The notes under the pieces: model-generated
The model's database searches: none
What the model was told of the DNA's origin: nothing
What the model saw: the letters and a program-made list of their open reading frames with translations, nothing else
Part shown: positions 21,945 to 33,329 of the stretch, piece by piece
Numbering within the stretch: the first letter of the stretch is position 1
Layout of the letters: each line of letters opens with the position of its first letter
Program-made: the position numbers and the translations under genes
Source of the DNA: Sialis fuliginosa
Lineage: Eukaryota; Arthropoda; Insecta; Megaloptera; Sialidae
Length of the DNA stretch: 64,000 nt
Assembly: GCA_961205875.1 (NCBI GenBank)
Contig: OY540810.1
Location: 20,832,001 to 20,896,000, forward strand
Direction of reading: 5' to 3'

Positions 21945-22340
21945 CAAATAATCATACATCATTACAAAGTTCGTTATTTCTACTTTCAAAACAAATTTAA
22001 AAAATAAAATTTCATTAATATTTAATGAAACTAGAGCAATTTTAGTAAAACCCTAAAATTTAGGATCAAGTCGCCATATTTTCTAAACAATTTAAAGTTT
22101 CATACTTTTTTATGATCTTTAAAATGATCTACTTTTAGATATACCGTTCCATTTGATTTTGCTGAGAAACGGGTATGTACCCCTCAAACTACTCCCCAAG
22201 GAGGAGTTTTAGGGGGTTGAAAACATTTTCCTGAAATTCTTTAGGGTCAATATACATATATAGTAAATTTTTTATCATAAAAATCTTCAATAGTTTGGGC
22301 GTAAAACATAGTGGACGGGTGGTCTGGAACACCCGGTATA

Positions 22341-22698
22341 TCTGTTTATTTATTAAGGATAACATTCCGACATTAGGTTAAGCTAGAAATGTTTTTTTAA
22401 ACTAATAATTTGATCATAATAACATTGAAGTAAATATTGAGATTAAGAATATAAGAACGCACATTGTTACATGCGGAATGTCCAGGTGATCATTTTAAAT
22501 AAAATATTAAAATAAATATGGTGGTACCAACATCGAAAAAAATAAACTTCCTATTTTTTTATTACTGTATTGTTTTCACCTTAAACAAAGTTTATTTTTG
22601 TTTTCGTTATTTTTTATGCAGAATTGAATTTATCTCTTTGAGTTTTGAGTTACAATCGTGCATATGTTTTTATAAATCAATAACCACGTATTCTAAAG
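22341..22698. other. AT-rich spacer
   Basis: No supported feature. Confidence 0.5.
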
Positions 22699-22790
22699 CA
22701 GCGATTCTTAAACTTTAGTAGTCTGCGGACCCCCATTACATCCAATATTTTTCAGGACCTCTATTCAGTTTAAAAATATTTTTTTAATAG
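22699..22790 (+). mobile_element. hAT-like terminus
   Basis: CAGCGATTCTTAAACTTTAG, then GCGGACCCCC, then CAGGACCTC follow the usual order of a hAT terminal and subterminal region. No matching end or transposase frame. Confidence 0.5.
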
Positions 22791-23000
22791 AACCTAAAAT
22801 AATAACTATTTTGAAATTCATTTTAATTTTTGTTTGACAGACAATCCCCTGCATAGGTATCGCTATCATAATGTATAAAAAGAGATACATATTTTAATTT
22901 ATTATTATTAAAGGAGTAGTTATGTGTTAGAAAAAATTTATTTAATTTATTTTGTTATAGAGGTATTTCAAAATAATATTTCATATTCTTCAAATAAATT

Positions 23001-23265
23001 CCCGGGAAAATTGTTTAGATCTAGCTTGATCAAATCAGATCTTGATAGATCTACATGTTGAGACAAAATCATATTTTTCACTGGCTTTTCAACGTTTCAA
23101 TCTCTATCACGATCTACAATGATCTTCAGAGATCTTTGTAAAGATTGTTGTAGATCTTTGCAGGTCTCCACAGATCAAAAATTAGTGAAAAACATGATTT
23201 TGTCTCAAAATGCAGATCTATCAAAATCTGATTTGATCAATTTAGATTAAAATTTTTTTCCCGGG
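23001..23265. mobile_element. 265-bp inverted-repeat element rich in AGATCT
   Basis: Bounded by CCCGGG at both ends. The left arm contains GATCAAATCAGATCTTGATA and TTGAGACAAAATCAT, and their complements appear in the right arm, giving arms of about 80 bp. The centre has further GATCT words in both orientations. Noncoding. Confidence 0.85.
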
Positions 23266-24154
23266 TTAGTTTTTTCTAACTATTGTGTAGTACATATCAA
23301 GAATCAGAGATACTCATAGTCATTGTTCTGACAGCTAGAATCGATTTCTGATTGATTGTAGTAGCCAAGTCTCACACACAGCCGTTTTTTCTGATTTTAT
23401 CAATATAAAAAATTACACTTTATATTATTACATTATGTTCAATATTAAATTTATTTTGTTTATGCTTGCTAAAAATTATATATAAATGAATTTCCGAATA
23501 AATCGCGTCACTGTCAAAACTCTTACTGGAGTATCTCTAGTATTTTCTATGTGGAGTTCCAAATGATTGATGAAAATTTATTTTATCAATTCATATTGAC
23601 AAAAAGAATCTCTACTTTTTATTTAAATATGGCGACGCTGCCATAACTCTTAGTATCTGGAGTATCTTTAAACATACCTACATGTTGAAACCGTATAACA
23701 GAAAGTCTTATCAATTATAATTTAAATATAAAATAAAGAAACTGTCATTTTAATAAATAATTTGTGCACAGAACCAACTCGACTGTGGACATTAACAGTC
23801 AAATTATGAATAAGCAGTATTTATTTTTACTTACAGTATTTTAATCAAGTTAGACGACATGTACGAGTAAAAAAATCTGGTTAATGGTTGTAATGTTTAA
23901 TGATGTATAATATTAACATACTGCTTTTACACTGACTAATACTGTGTAGTGTAAATGGATTCTTAACACTATCGTAAATATTACGTGCATACATTATTAC
24001 TTATTGTGAATAATATTTTTCTTGTGAACATGGTGAATATTTTCAATTAATTTTTAACTTTCTTGTAATTGTAATAATATTAAATACGATAATAACCGTT
24101 TAGTACAATTTATATACCCTGTTCAAGCGATTCACTTCATTAATGTTATTATTA
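23266..24154. other. AT-rich spacer
   Basis: No supported feature. Confidence 0.5.
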
Positions 24155-24225
24155 TGTATTATAAAGAATTTGCTCTATAGAGCAATAGCTAAGCCAACGC
24201 TATCTACGAAGTGTCAAATCATTAT
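24155..24225 (+). repeat. dispersed repeat J, copy 1
   Basis: Shares GTATTATAAA, CTCTATAGAGC and GCTAAGCCAACGCTATCTAC with 42435-42495, with a few substitutions. Confidence 0.55.
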
Positions 24226-24276
24226 GAAGTTACTCGGGATTTTTGAACAATGGTAATAATTATTTTTTGATTTAGT

Positions 24277-24425
24277 AGGGGAGAGTGGAGTAATCACGAA
24301 CGTGGTAGTAATCGTGAATTTAGTGGTTTCAGTATGTTAAAAGAGGAATGCTAATGTTCTCTCTGCACTTATCGATAGTCGGGCCTACGTCTAGTATCGG
24401 ACCGTTAACGCTCACAGCACAAAGT
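24277..24425. other. GGGGAGAGTGGAGTAATCACG patch, likely transposon-derived
   Basis: The GGGGAGAGTGG start followed by two CACGAA/CGTGAA half-repeats and the G+C-richer words ATAGTCGGGCCTACG and ATCGGACCGTTAACG suggest an element end, but no partner is found. Confidence 0.3.
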
Positions 24426-24945
24426 AAGCTTAGATCCATATTTATAGGTACATATTTCATATAATTTAATTAAAAGCCATGTATTAACTGAAATATGTAA
24501 TTAATATAAATGTGATTAAGTTATGGCTAAGTAAAAATAATTTAAATGAAAAAGTACAAGAAAAATAATTAACGGTATTGTTAAAATAGAAAATGATTGT
24601 ACTTTTTCTATTTTTGTATATGTATAAATACTCGTAGTATTTCTATGACAAATTGAAGTTATGGTCATTTATCTAAAATTTAAATAAAAATCAATACATC
24701 GAGGACGGTTGGAGACACAGATTTGCGGTTTGAAAATTTAAAATAAAAATATTTTTAAAGAAATCTAACATTGGTACATTACTTTTTACCCAAGCCAGTG
24801 TTGCAGCTTTTACCGGCCCTGAATTCAAATATTACTACAAAACCTTGAAAACATCCAAGAAAAATACCTAAAAGTAATAAAAATATAGTGAAAATATAAA
24901 GACAAAAACAGCCGAACTTATAAATAAAAATATAAACGTGTAAAA
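24426..24945. other. AT-rich spacer
   Basis: No supported feature. Confidence 0.5.
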
Positions 24946-25095
24946 CAGTCATAAAACAGAGAATCCTTGCACAGCGAAGACGTGAATAGGTGATATTTAA
25001 TCAAAAGTGACAATTACATCGGTGTGGCTGAGACAATCTTCCCGCGGTTTTCATCGAATAAAACCAAAATGGTACGATGACCTACACTGAAGACG
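24946..25095. promoter_or_regulatory. G+C-richer single-copy patch
   Basis: Contains GCACAGCGAAGACGTGAA, TCGGTGTGGCTGAGACAATC and CCCGCGGTTTTCATCG. It has no open frame and no repeat partner. Possibly regulatory. Confidence 0.2.
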
Positions 25096-26394
25096 TAAAT
25101 AAATATCCGTTGTTATTATAGACTTGGATATATGTTTAGAGATAACAATATTTTTATCATTTATTTAACGTATATGAATCTGTTGATGGATTGCTACAAG
25201 CATGATTTAATTTGATAATTATCACAGAAATATTTGTCTTTTTATTTTGATAATGTAATATCATTTATTTCTTTGATACGATTTTTTTGGTGCTGTATTA
25301 GTTTTAATAATTAATTAATAAAATGTTATGGCGTTAGATCTAAATCTTGGCATATACAACATCAAAACTTGTATTCAGGGAGGTATCCTTTGTTATTTTT
25401 TTATAATAGATACTTAATTATTTGAAAATACAAATTATAGAAAACATGGTATTCTATTTCTCTAATACATTTTTCATTAAATTATTTCTATATTTAAATA
25501 ATATTTCCAGATAAAGTATTTTCAAATTTTAATTTAATAATAAGAATGATTCTATGCTGAATTACGTTTATTATGAGCTTGAACGATTGTAAATGTTTAT
25601 AAAAATTTGATACTTAACTACATAAATATTAGTACATTACATTTATATTTAATATTTTACCGATGTCACTCTTAAATATATAAAATTTTCGTGTAATATA
25701 AATTATGAATAATAAATTTAATGTGATTTCATCTACGGAAAATCATATAAAACTAACGAAATTTTTAAGAATTATTATTTACGGAATTGATATTTATATA
25801 TTTCAAATATGAATCTTATATTATACCTAAAAAACATATAAATAATTATGTCATGATGTTATAAATGTCAAAAAATGAAAATATGGTCTAATTATTGATG
25901 AAAACCGCATTATAATCGGTTCAATATTTTTCGAGATTACCTATAACATGTAGAAATATAAAACTTCCCTTCTTGGATGAGGAAGGGGGAGCTATAACCA
26001 CTTTTGAGAGTTTTAAATAGTTTTTAATATTTGTTTAATATATACTACAGACAATTGATTTAATTGCTCACAGTTATATTTAAATCTACACTTTCAAATT
26101 CACATTGTGAATACCTACATATGTATGTATGTACATATGGTGCACTTTTATTGAATGCAGTGTCAAACAAAGGTATTTCGTTTTAGCTTCTACTTGACAC
26201 AAATACCTCTGTAGATGTGCAGTGATTTTATGTAATATAACAATTAAAGAGCAAGTACATTCTTGTATCACTTTGTGCAGTATTTTAATGAAGGTCTACA
26301 TTTTCCCCTATGTTCCACTTAACCCACATATACAATTTATATTTTTGTATCCAGTATGCAAAAAAAATGATAACTATCATGAAAATAAAAAGTT
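25096..26394. other. AT-rich spacer
   Basis: A short TATG run lies at about 26117-26136. Nothing else supported. Confidence 0.5.
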
Positions 26395-26439
26395 TTTTTT
26401 TTAATTCGGGATAGTAATAATCATAATAAAATGCCCAAT

Positions 26440-26505
26440 ATGATGACTGAGTGTAGGTCTGTAGTCGCTGTAAGTTAAATACGATAAATCGTAGAACGGT
26501 GAAAT
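26440..26505 (+). repeat. dispersed repeat K, copy 1
   Basis: Shares GATGACTGAGTGTAGGTCTG, GCTGTAA and ACGATAAATCGTA with 49905-49975; the complement of 55640-55712 is a third copy. The style is that of retroelement ends, but the class is unknown. Confidence 0.5.
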
Positions 26506-26568
26506 TATATATTTAAGACTAATTTTTGTATATGATGTTTGAATCCGATCATTCAACCAAAAACGGAT

Positions 26569-27018
26569 TTTATCCCTCCATTTAAGCGGATTCACTTTTT
26601 TCAAAGTTTTATATGTTCACTAATCTACTAGACACCGGTTGTCACCACGCACATTTATAATGGAACTCGGATATTCCCCGAACTTATTAGAGTATTCCCA
26701 TAGATATAATATAAAAATAAAGGATGTTGACCTATTCCGTCTTTGTTAAACACAAAGTACATCACAGAATGAATTTCTGTGATTAAAAGTTTAATTAATT
26801 TTGAATAAACATTAACAATAGCATGCCATATTTTTATAATGTCCAATCAAAAACTGTTTTTATATTTGTTGATGTCAGAAACCTGTTAAATTTTATTTAA
26901 AATATATCTCACCAAGAGTAAAATATTTTTAAATATATGGAAAAGATACTTATTTTTACACGTTTTTTACGCGCTGTTTTTACGGAACCAATTAACCGCG
27001 TAAATGGAGGGATTACTG
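26569..27018. mobile_element. pogo/Tigger-like miniature element, about 450 bp
   Basis: The right end, read inward, is CAGTAATCCCTCCATTTACG followed by CGG and is flanked by TA (27019-27020). The left end is a damaged version (TATCCCTCCATTTAAGCGG) at 26571. CAGTANTCCCTC is the style of pogo/Tigger terminal repeats, recognised from memory. The interior is AT-rich without a transposase frame. Confidence 0.65.
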
Positions 27019-27020
27019 TA

Positions 27021-27849
27021 TATGATAAATTACTATATTAACTGTTCTTATAAAATTAAATAACACATTGTTTAAAATAATGAAACTTTACTTTAATTTT
27101 ATAATAGTTTAATCAATTAAAAATATAAAATGAAATCTCACCCTGAAATTGAAAATAACTAATATAACTTTTGACTAAGGGCTCTTATCCTGCGTGCTTC
27201 GACCCCAACCCCGATATTTATAACATATTATTTAAGAATACATTATAAAATAATTATTCTAAATATTTTTGAATAAAGGCATGCTATGATTTTATAAAGT
27301 AGTATATATTTCTCTCTTTATTCGCGCGTGGCGAATGGTGCTCTGTTTAGCGCTAGTGTGAGGTAAGTCAAGATTTTGTATACAAATTTACAGATTTTTT
27401 TCGAAAAAAACGAATAGTACTTCGACGAATAAATCACAGCTCAGAGACCTTTTTTAGCTAAGAAATGAAACCTTCATAGTTAACTGGAAGAAGAATAAAG
27501 CTACTTAACAAACAAAAAATGAATACGTTTATATTATATTGAGGATAAATACACAAAAACATTATTTGGTAGAATTTATTACGAAATATGTACATAAAAT
27601 ATTTAAATATAAGTAAATCTGAGTAAAAAAATTCACTAAGAAAATTTCAAAGTATAAAAACAATATACAGATTTATAGATGTTTTAATTACTATTTGCTT
27701 TTCAAAATGTATGTAAGTTTTAATATCTTCAAGATAAATTATTTGTTTCCATAAAATATATATGAAATAAATCTTGTAACAAAACATTTTAAAAACTTAA
27801 AAACGCTATCCACACAAAAGCATCGTAAGCAATTCAGCAATGTCCAAAT
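27021..27849. other. spacer; small G+C patch at 27320-27365
   Basis: TTCGCGCGTGGCGAATGGTG near 27321 stands out against AT-rich DNA. No coding or repeat feature. Confidence 0.4.
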
Positions 27850-28250
27850 TTTGAAAACTTAAGAACATATGTGTTCCATTAATTCCCGTACCCCGACCGC
27901 CATTATTAAATGTGATTTATCGTTTTTATTAGTGTCGTGATTCTTTTGAACGAAATGTTTTTGCAAGCATAAATTACAGTGCACATGCATTGTGCAAAGT
28001 GAATTCTGAGGAGGTTTTTGCGGAAAGCTTTGTGGAAACAAACATAGATGGCGTGAGCATTGGCCATTTGCATTGTCACACGATTGCGATTGAGTTATAC
28101 TTTCGCATATATTATTAGGGTTTTATCTAAATGGAGATTTGAAATATAGTTTTGATGGCATCGTTGTAATTTCTTATTTAGCGTAATTGCATTATCAGTA
28201 ATGTTTGTCATGCGACTGCAAATAGAGTAGAAAAAATTACACCGACGTAT
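27850..28250. promoter_or_regulatory. single-copy mixed-composition patch, possible regulatory DNA
   Basis: Contains TTCCCGTACCCCGACCGCC, AATGTGATTTATCG, TTGCATTGTCACACGATTGC and several TTTAT/ATTA homeodomain-like words. No open frame begins with ATG, and there is no repeat partner. Confidence 0.25.
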
Positions 28251-28438
28251 CGATTAAAAACTCATTAACATGTGCAAGTTTTATTGTAGAAAGCTTTTTA
28301 TTTGAAATTGTTATGGCATGCGATATTAACACTGTTGTTAAAATAATCAGGAAAAGTATTTGGTTTCAAATTACAATACACATACTGCAAAGTTCAATTA
28401 CATACATAGGTCATAGACGGACAATTGAGCAGCGAATT

Positions 28439-28445
28439 GTAAATA
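28439..28445. repeat. left flanking duplication GTAAATA
   Basis: Exact 7-bp match to 28917-28923. Confidence 0.75.
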
Positions 28446-28916
28446 CCATGAGCATAGCCATGGGCAGGGGGGGGATACATGCCCCCCCCCCCATAGCTTG
28501 TGTATGAAAATCACGGAATTTCACGAGCTAAAGTTTAAAGTTGTAGCAGCGCGGCATAGTATCGAAACGATAGGATATTTAAGAATAAAAGGAAAAATTA
28601 CCCAAATTTTGTTTACAATAATGGCTATTTATCAGATCCGTACTTATGCATTTCGAGGCCTGAGGCGCCAATAATTTGAGACCCATTGATAAGATTATTT
28701 ATTAAAAAATATTTTTATAAAACTTTTTAGCTAAGGTTATCATAATAATTATTAATTAATAAATTTGTCTGCTCTTCAACAACCAAAAAGTTTAACTACC
28801 TGCTGTTCGAGCCCCCACCCTGCCTCCCTTTACCTCGGGGTCTTAGGTAAAACACACCGACTAAATCGGTTTAAAAAAAAATTCCCCCCCTGAAAAAAAT
28901 CCTAGCTACACTCATG
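28446..28916. mobile_element. 471-bp element with G-run inverted ends and 7-bp duplication
   Basis: The left end is CCATGAGCATAGCCATGGGC followed by eight or nine G; the right end is a run of C followed by TCCTAGCTACACTCATG. These are imperfect complements. GTAAATA flanks both sides. The interior is noncoding, with a C-run at 28482-28493 making a second hairpin with the G-run near the left end. The superfamily is uncertain. Confidence 0.7.
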
Positions 28917-28923
28917 GTAAATA
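28917..28923. repeat. right flanking duplication GTAAATA
   Basis: Exact match to 28439-28445. Confidence 0.75.
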
Positions 28924-28967
28924 GCTATCATAATTAGTACTTATTATTGATTGTGAGAATTCCATAA

Positions 28968-29420
28968 AATGCAAATATATCGTGACTGAAGGGTTAAAAT
29001 CAAAAGGTCATATAACATTTTTTGTTGCATTTTTTTGAGACCTAGCTAAAGATACCCCACTCAATGTGGTAAGTGAAAAAAACTTTGAGTACAATTTTCA
29101 GTCTCTGGGAGGGGGTCCAAAATAATTTTGAGTGTTCGTTATAATTTTCAGTGAAAGTACTAATTCAAAGCTACATTCTGAATTTTTTTCAGATTTTTTG
29201 AATAGATAGTTTAGAAATTAAGGGGGGGGGACGCTCTGATAACGACATTTAAATGCAAATATATCGTGACTGAAGGGTTAAAATCAAAAGATCAATTAAC
29301 ATTTTGTGTTGCATTTTGGGAGACCTATCTAATGACATCCCACTTAATGGATTAAGTGAAAAAATTTGTTTGAAAATACTTTTCAGTCTATGGAAAGAGG
29401 GTCCAAAAAAATTTTTTTTT
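28968..29420 (+). repeat. direct duplication, spacing 284 bp
   Basis: ATGCAAATATATCGTGACTG, GAAGGGTTAAAATCAAAAG, TTGCATTTT, GAGACCTA, TTTTCAGTCT and GAGGGGGTCCAAAA recur in the same order from 28969 and from 29253. The two copies have diverged moderately. Together with the tail that follows, this looks like part of one larger element. Confidence 0.75.
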
Positions 29421-29444
29421 TCAAAAATATTATCATTTATTTTT

Positions 29445-29660
29445 TTGGGTTATCAGTCTTCATCCGTATACCAAATTTCATCTTAATCGGCTTAAAATTT
29501 TTGAGGACGGACGGACGGACGGACGGATGGACATGGCAAAACTATAAGGTTATCAGTCTTAGTCCGTATACAAAATTTCATCTTAATCGGCTTAAAATTT
29601 TTGAGGACGGACGGACATGGCGAAACTATAAGGTTTCCTAGTTTTCTACAGAAACCTAAT
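29445..29660 (+). mobile_element. retroelement-like tail with (GGAC)n, itself duplicated
   Basis: CCGTATACCAAATTTCATCT, 'TAATCGGCTTAAAATTTTTG', a (GGAC)n run at about 29505-29531 and CATGGCAAAACTATAAGG are repeated about 100 bp later with a shorter run. The final copy ends in GTTTTCTACAGAAACCTAAT. Such ACCAAATTTCAT...GGACGGAC tails are typical of insect retroelement ends. The overlapping peptide rich in DGRT is a translation artefact of the run. Confidence 0.6.
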
Positions 29661-30539
29661 AAAAAATGGTGTCCATTTAATTCAATTATTCCAAATACAA
29701 AGTTTTGAGTAAATATTTATATTATTTGTGTTCTATTTGCATTTTCGATGCAATGTAAGTTAAAGCAATGAGTAATTTCTTATTTAAGGTAATTGTACAT
29801 CAGTAATGTATAACGTGACCACAAAGAAGCATGAATTATAGCCAGTTTACTACTTAATGTGAAAATAAGCGTGTTGTGAATTATAAAAGCCTGGATAATT
29901 GTAACTAACAACAATGTAATTGCGTTATTATGATTACACATTGGCTAGGTTATTGTGTATAATATACTAGGTTATCAAAAATAAGTGTTGGTATAACACA
30001 TGATGACTTTCCTTTGATGTAAATAATTGCATCAGGTAATATGGGTTGATGCTATTAATATAATAACTAAATAACTACATTATATTTGCATTAAGCTCTG
30101 TTATGTAAATTTATATGCATATAAGAAGATATTTTATATGTGTACGAGTGGGGGGGGGGGGATGTTCACCAAATGTTATACTGGAACAGTTTTGGACTTC
30201 ACCCTCGTGAATATTATTCTTTCTTGGCTAGTTTGTCTTCGTGTTGAAGGATATAACCTATTTTTTCCGGTTATAAAAAGGTTTTTACATAAAAATATAT
30301 TTTATTTCTAATACCAGAAAAATACTCGTTTATATAATATTAATGTTCATACCGTATTGTGGTACATATATAAGATTCCGTTGAATATAATAAATTATGT
30401 ATCTTAATAAATATAAACGTTGGTGCGTGTGCTTGTGTTTACATCAGGCCTAAACTACTAGACGTATCGAAGCCATATTCATACCATATCTTCATTTGGT
30501 CCAAAAATTTTTTGGTCACGGTAGGTGGTGTTGGGGTTG
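29661..30539. other. AT-rich spacer with a 12-G run at 30150-30161
   Basis: Apart from the G run and a few CRE-like or CAAT-like words nothing can be supported. Confidence 0.5.
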
Positions 30540-30610
30540 ATAGAGCCGGCCTCAGCAAGTCTGACGCCCTGGGTTAGATTTATTTTTCAGCCCTCTCTCC
30601 GCCTAAAAAA
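30540..30610 (+). mobile_element. possible hAT-like terminus beside the satellite
   Basis: TAGAGCCGGCCTCAGCAAGT, then 'GACGCCCTGGGTTAG', resembles GCCGGCC...GCCCTGGG element ends. The partner end is missing. Confidence 0.35.
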
Positions 30611-30639
30611 TGTTATAAATCACCGGAAATGTCAATTAA

Positions 30640-30985
30640 AATTGATAAATTAACAAATAAGTTGAATAGTTAATATCTCAACTTGGCGCGATCCTACAGA
30701 CTCCAACTTTATTTTAAATATAGCTTATATCATTAATTTATGACTATAAAATGCTCTAAAACCGTCGAGACCCCCTTCACCTATTATTAACAAATTAAAA
30801 TTGATAAATTAACAAATAAGTTGAATAGTTAATATCTCAGCTCAGACTCCAACTTTTTTCGTAAATATAGCTTACATCATTAACTTTAAGACTATCAAAT
30901 CTCCTAGAACTTCCGAAACCCCTTTCCTCTCTAATTGACAAATTAAAATTGATAAATTAACAAAGAAATTGAATAGTAAAAAATT
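30640..30985. repeat. satellite-like tandem array, locus 2
   Basis: About two and a half units of roughly 150 bp. Each contains GATAAATTAACAAATAAGTT, GAATAGTTAATATCTCA, ACTCCAACTTT, AAATATAGCTTA and a GAGACCCCCTTCACC-like word. The complement matches 3848-4141, including the GGCGCGATCCTACAGACTC block, which is lost in the second unit. Confidence 0.8.
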
Positions 30986-30989
30986 CATA

Positions 30990-31475
30990 GAACTTAATTT
31001 ATACTAGACTACATTACGAATAAAATGAGCTCTCCACCACTAATAGAACCACCGGAGATATGTCGTCGTGAAATTATATAATAAATTATAATATAATATT
31101 TTTTTTAAATAATGTAAGTATACCTACATGGAAAAGATGAAATTTTTTTTTTTTTAATATTTACTATACCTACCTATTCTATTTCGATTGTAAGATAAAC
31201 ATGATATTGGAAAATAAAAATAAATCTGTGCATTAAAGGGAATAAATGAAAGGAATAATATAATATCTAATTCATTCTTTAACCTTTATTTGACCAATAA
31301 AAATAACTGAAGAGTTGCTACATATAACTGAAAACAAACAATATTTTATACAGAAAAACTATAGTTTAATTGAACTTATTCTTTCTAAATTATACAATCC
31401 ACAAAAGTAAAATTTATATATTTCCATTCTCTTTATCACGAAAAAATCAATATTGAATAAATATTTTTCATCTAT
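30990..31475. other. AT-rich spacer
   Basis: A T run of about 14 lies at 31143. No supported feature. Confidence 0.5.
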
Positions 31476-31673
31476 TCAAAGAATTATATGTGTATTATTT
31501 CTATCCTGTGATATTTTCATTACTGACGTATTCCATAGAATACAGTTATTTTGATACATGCCCATTTCACAAACAAGAAGGCGATCAAATATCGGCAACC
31601 AACCTGTCAGAGTGAAGGCTTTCTTTCTGCAAAGTGCCCGTAGCGTCACAGAAATCCAATAATCTAGAAACAT
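31476..31673 (-). CDS. unrecognised 65-codon ATG frame, doubtful
   Basis: A true ATG opens a frame of mixed composition (W, C, R, G present) on the minus strand, within a stretch (31550-31870) that is G+C-richer than its flanks. There is no domain, signal peptide or splice evidence. It may be part of an exon or chance in a regulatory patch. Confidence 0.15.
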   Translation of the reverse strand: MFLDYWISVTLRALCRKKAFTLTGWLPIFDRLLVCEMGMYQNNCILWNTSVMKISQDRNNTHIIL

Positions 31674-31975
31674 TTCTACACAAATACAATTACGAATACC
31701 TAACTCGGACGGAAAGCTGTTTCGGTTTATCTATTTTTGCCTGAGGTAACGTTGGTTTTCGTCAGTACCTAACGTACGGTTGGGAAAAAACGAAATTGTG
31801 TCTGACATGTTCTTTCTCCGGATCGTGTATTATATATCCTGTACAGGAAATGTACCAGTGGTGTCTAACATTTCAGTAATTGGAAACTGTTCAAACGTGT
31901 TGTGATTAAACTATTAAGTATAATGTTTTACAACTTCTATATGTGTTAGTTGTAGTGTTCTCATTTTGTTCATGT
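31674..31975. promoter_or_regulatory. mixed-composition single-copy patch
   Basis: Words such as ACTCGGACGGAAAGCTGTTT, GAGGTAACGTTGG and CTCCGGATCGTG stand out. It lies directly upstream of the minus-strand frame at 31476-31673. Its role is unknown. Confidence 0.2.
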
Positions 31976-31984
31976 TTAGTGAAA

Positions 31985-32120
31985 ACAGAAAAAGGAACAC
32001 ATGTGATCAATACTGTACTTGTCTGTCTGTCTGTCACAGCGTTTCAAATACTGAATCGTTTTGGCTAGAAAGTTGAAATTTGACATAATTGGTGGACCAA
32101 TAATAATAGACCTGAGATAT
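31985..32120 (+). repeat. (TGTC)n-led retroelement-like sequence
   Basis: ACTTGTCTGTCTGTCTGTC, then CACAGCGTTTCAAATACTGA, then GGCTAGAAAGTTGAAATTTG follows the plan of repeat K and related retroelement tails. No frame upstream. Confidence 0.35.
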
Positions 32121-32812
32121 AAAAATAAAATAAACTTTTGAATGTATGGCGATCATAAAATACATCATTACACATTTTAAATAAATATTTACCTTGATGT
32201 ATTTAATTATGTCTGATTAAAATTATATTTTATAAATGTACGGAAAGATAATACATATTTATTATGTTTACAAAATATAATACAATATACATATATTTTA
32301 ATTCTGTTTATGACAAGAATATTTTTAATGAAATTTTGGTTTAGAGGCTACTTTGTTCGTGACAGAATAGCGAAATGTTTTAAAGGGCAAAAGATTATAT
32401 GTTTTTATATAAAAAGTTACGTGTTTTAAATTATGTAAGAGAATTTGCATAATATTATTAAAACAAAATAAAAGATAAACAGAGATTCAAAAACTCCTGA
32501 CTATGGAGTTTTAAAATTAATAGAATATACATAATATGTATGGAGTTATGGACGCTATTAGTTTTATGTAAAGATTAAATGTGATTTATGTATTGGACAT
32601 AAGAGGGATAAAATATGAAAATATTATAGATATATATATAAATTGTATAATATACTTAAATAATATTATATTCCAAGTAGGTACAGAGAGGAATTTTATT
32701 CTACTTTAGTATTTTAAATTTTTGTTGCAGTGTCTTTCTTTTAGTATTAAAATTAACACATTTCAATTTTTCTACAATTAGTAGACAGTAGTTTTGTTGA
32801 AAATGTATGAAC
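32121..32812. other. AT-rich spacer
   Basis: No supported feature. Confidence 0.5.
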
Positions 32813-32927
32813 TATACTCTATTTCATTTAAGAATGCAGTGGTTGCTGGGATTTTGACGATACGAATCGTGCATTTTACCGTCAAAAACCACGACAACCA
32901 CTGCATTCTTAAATAAAATAGGGTATA
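32813..32927. mobile_element. 115-bp hairpin element at a TA target
   Basis: ACTCTATTTCATTTAAGAAT with GCAGTGGTTG pairs with the complement ending CTTAAATAAAATAGGGTATA. The arms are about 45 bp. TATA lies on both sides. The first 17 bases of the arm recur at 37884-37900. Confidence 0.85.
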
Positions 32928-33329
32928 ATACCAATTTAAACGAAATTTTGAATGTCAAAAAGAATTTACAGAAAATAATAATTTTATCATCTAGCGTGCG
33001 TTTTGTACATCTGCATATTCTAACTCTAACAGTATAAAGTACGAATTAATATATACATACATATAAATATACATAAATACTTTAAATGATATGTAATTAT
33101 GGTCTTATTTGGTACTTTAGAAACGTTAAATACATTTAATGTTAGTGCGGCTTTCGATCAATAAAGATAATAACAGTATATTGATACAAACGCCATCGAA
33201 AGTAAATAATATGATAATTTGAAATGTATAATTTCATCAAAGGATAGTAACCACTTGCTAACAAACAGGCGGTAGTTGATTTATCGACAGGATTGGCTTC
33301 AGTATGTTATAATATTCTACTTTTGTATA

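Larger units (their letters stand above)
19104..22340. mobile_element. nested complex: host element with two insertions
   Basis: The left boundary TATACAGCGTGATTTGATGA at 19104 and the right boundary GAACACCCGGTATA at 22340 are roughly complementary. Two words recur on both sides of the insertions in the same orientation: GATATACCATTCCATTT near 19338 and GATATACCGTTCCATTT near 22138. Removing the hAT element, one copy of its duplication and the foldback element leaves about 0.7 kb of AT-rich noncoding DNA. That size and the terminal form suggest a miniature element into which both others jumped. The host boundaries are less certain than the insertions. Confidence 0.5.

Noticed and set aside
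29304-29641. Frames giving a DGRTDGRT repeat peptide
   Set aside because: Artefact of translating the (GGAC)n run of a retroelement-like tail.
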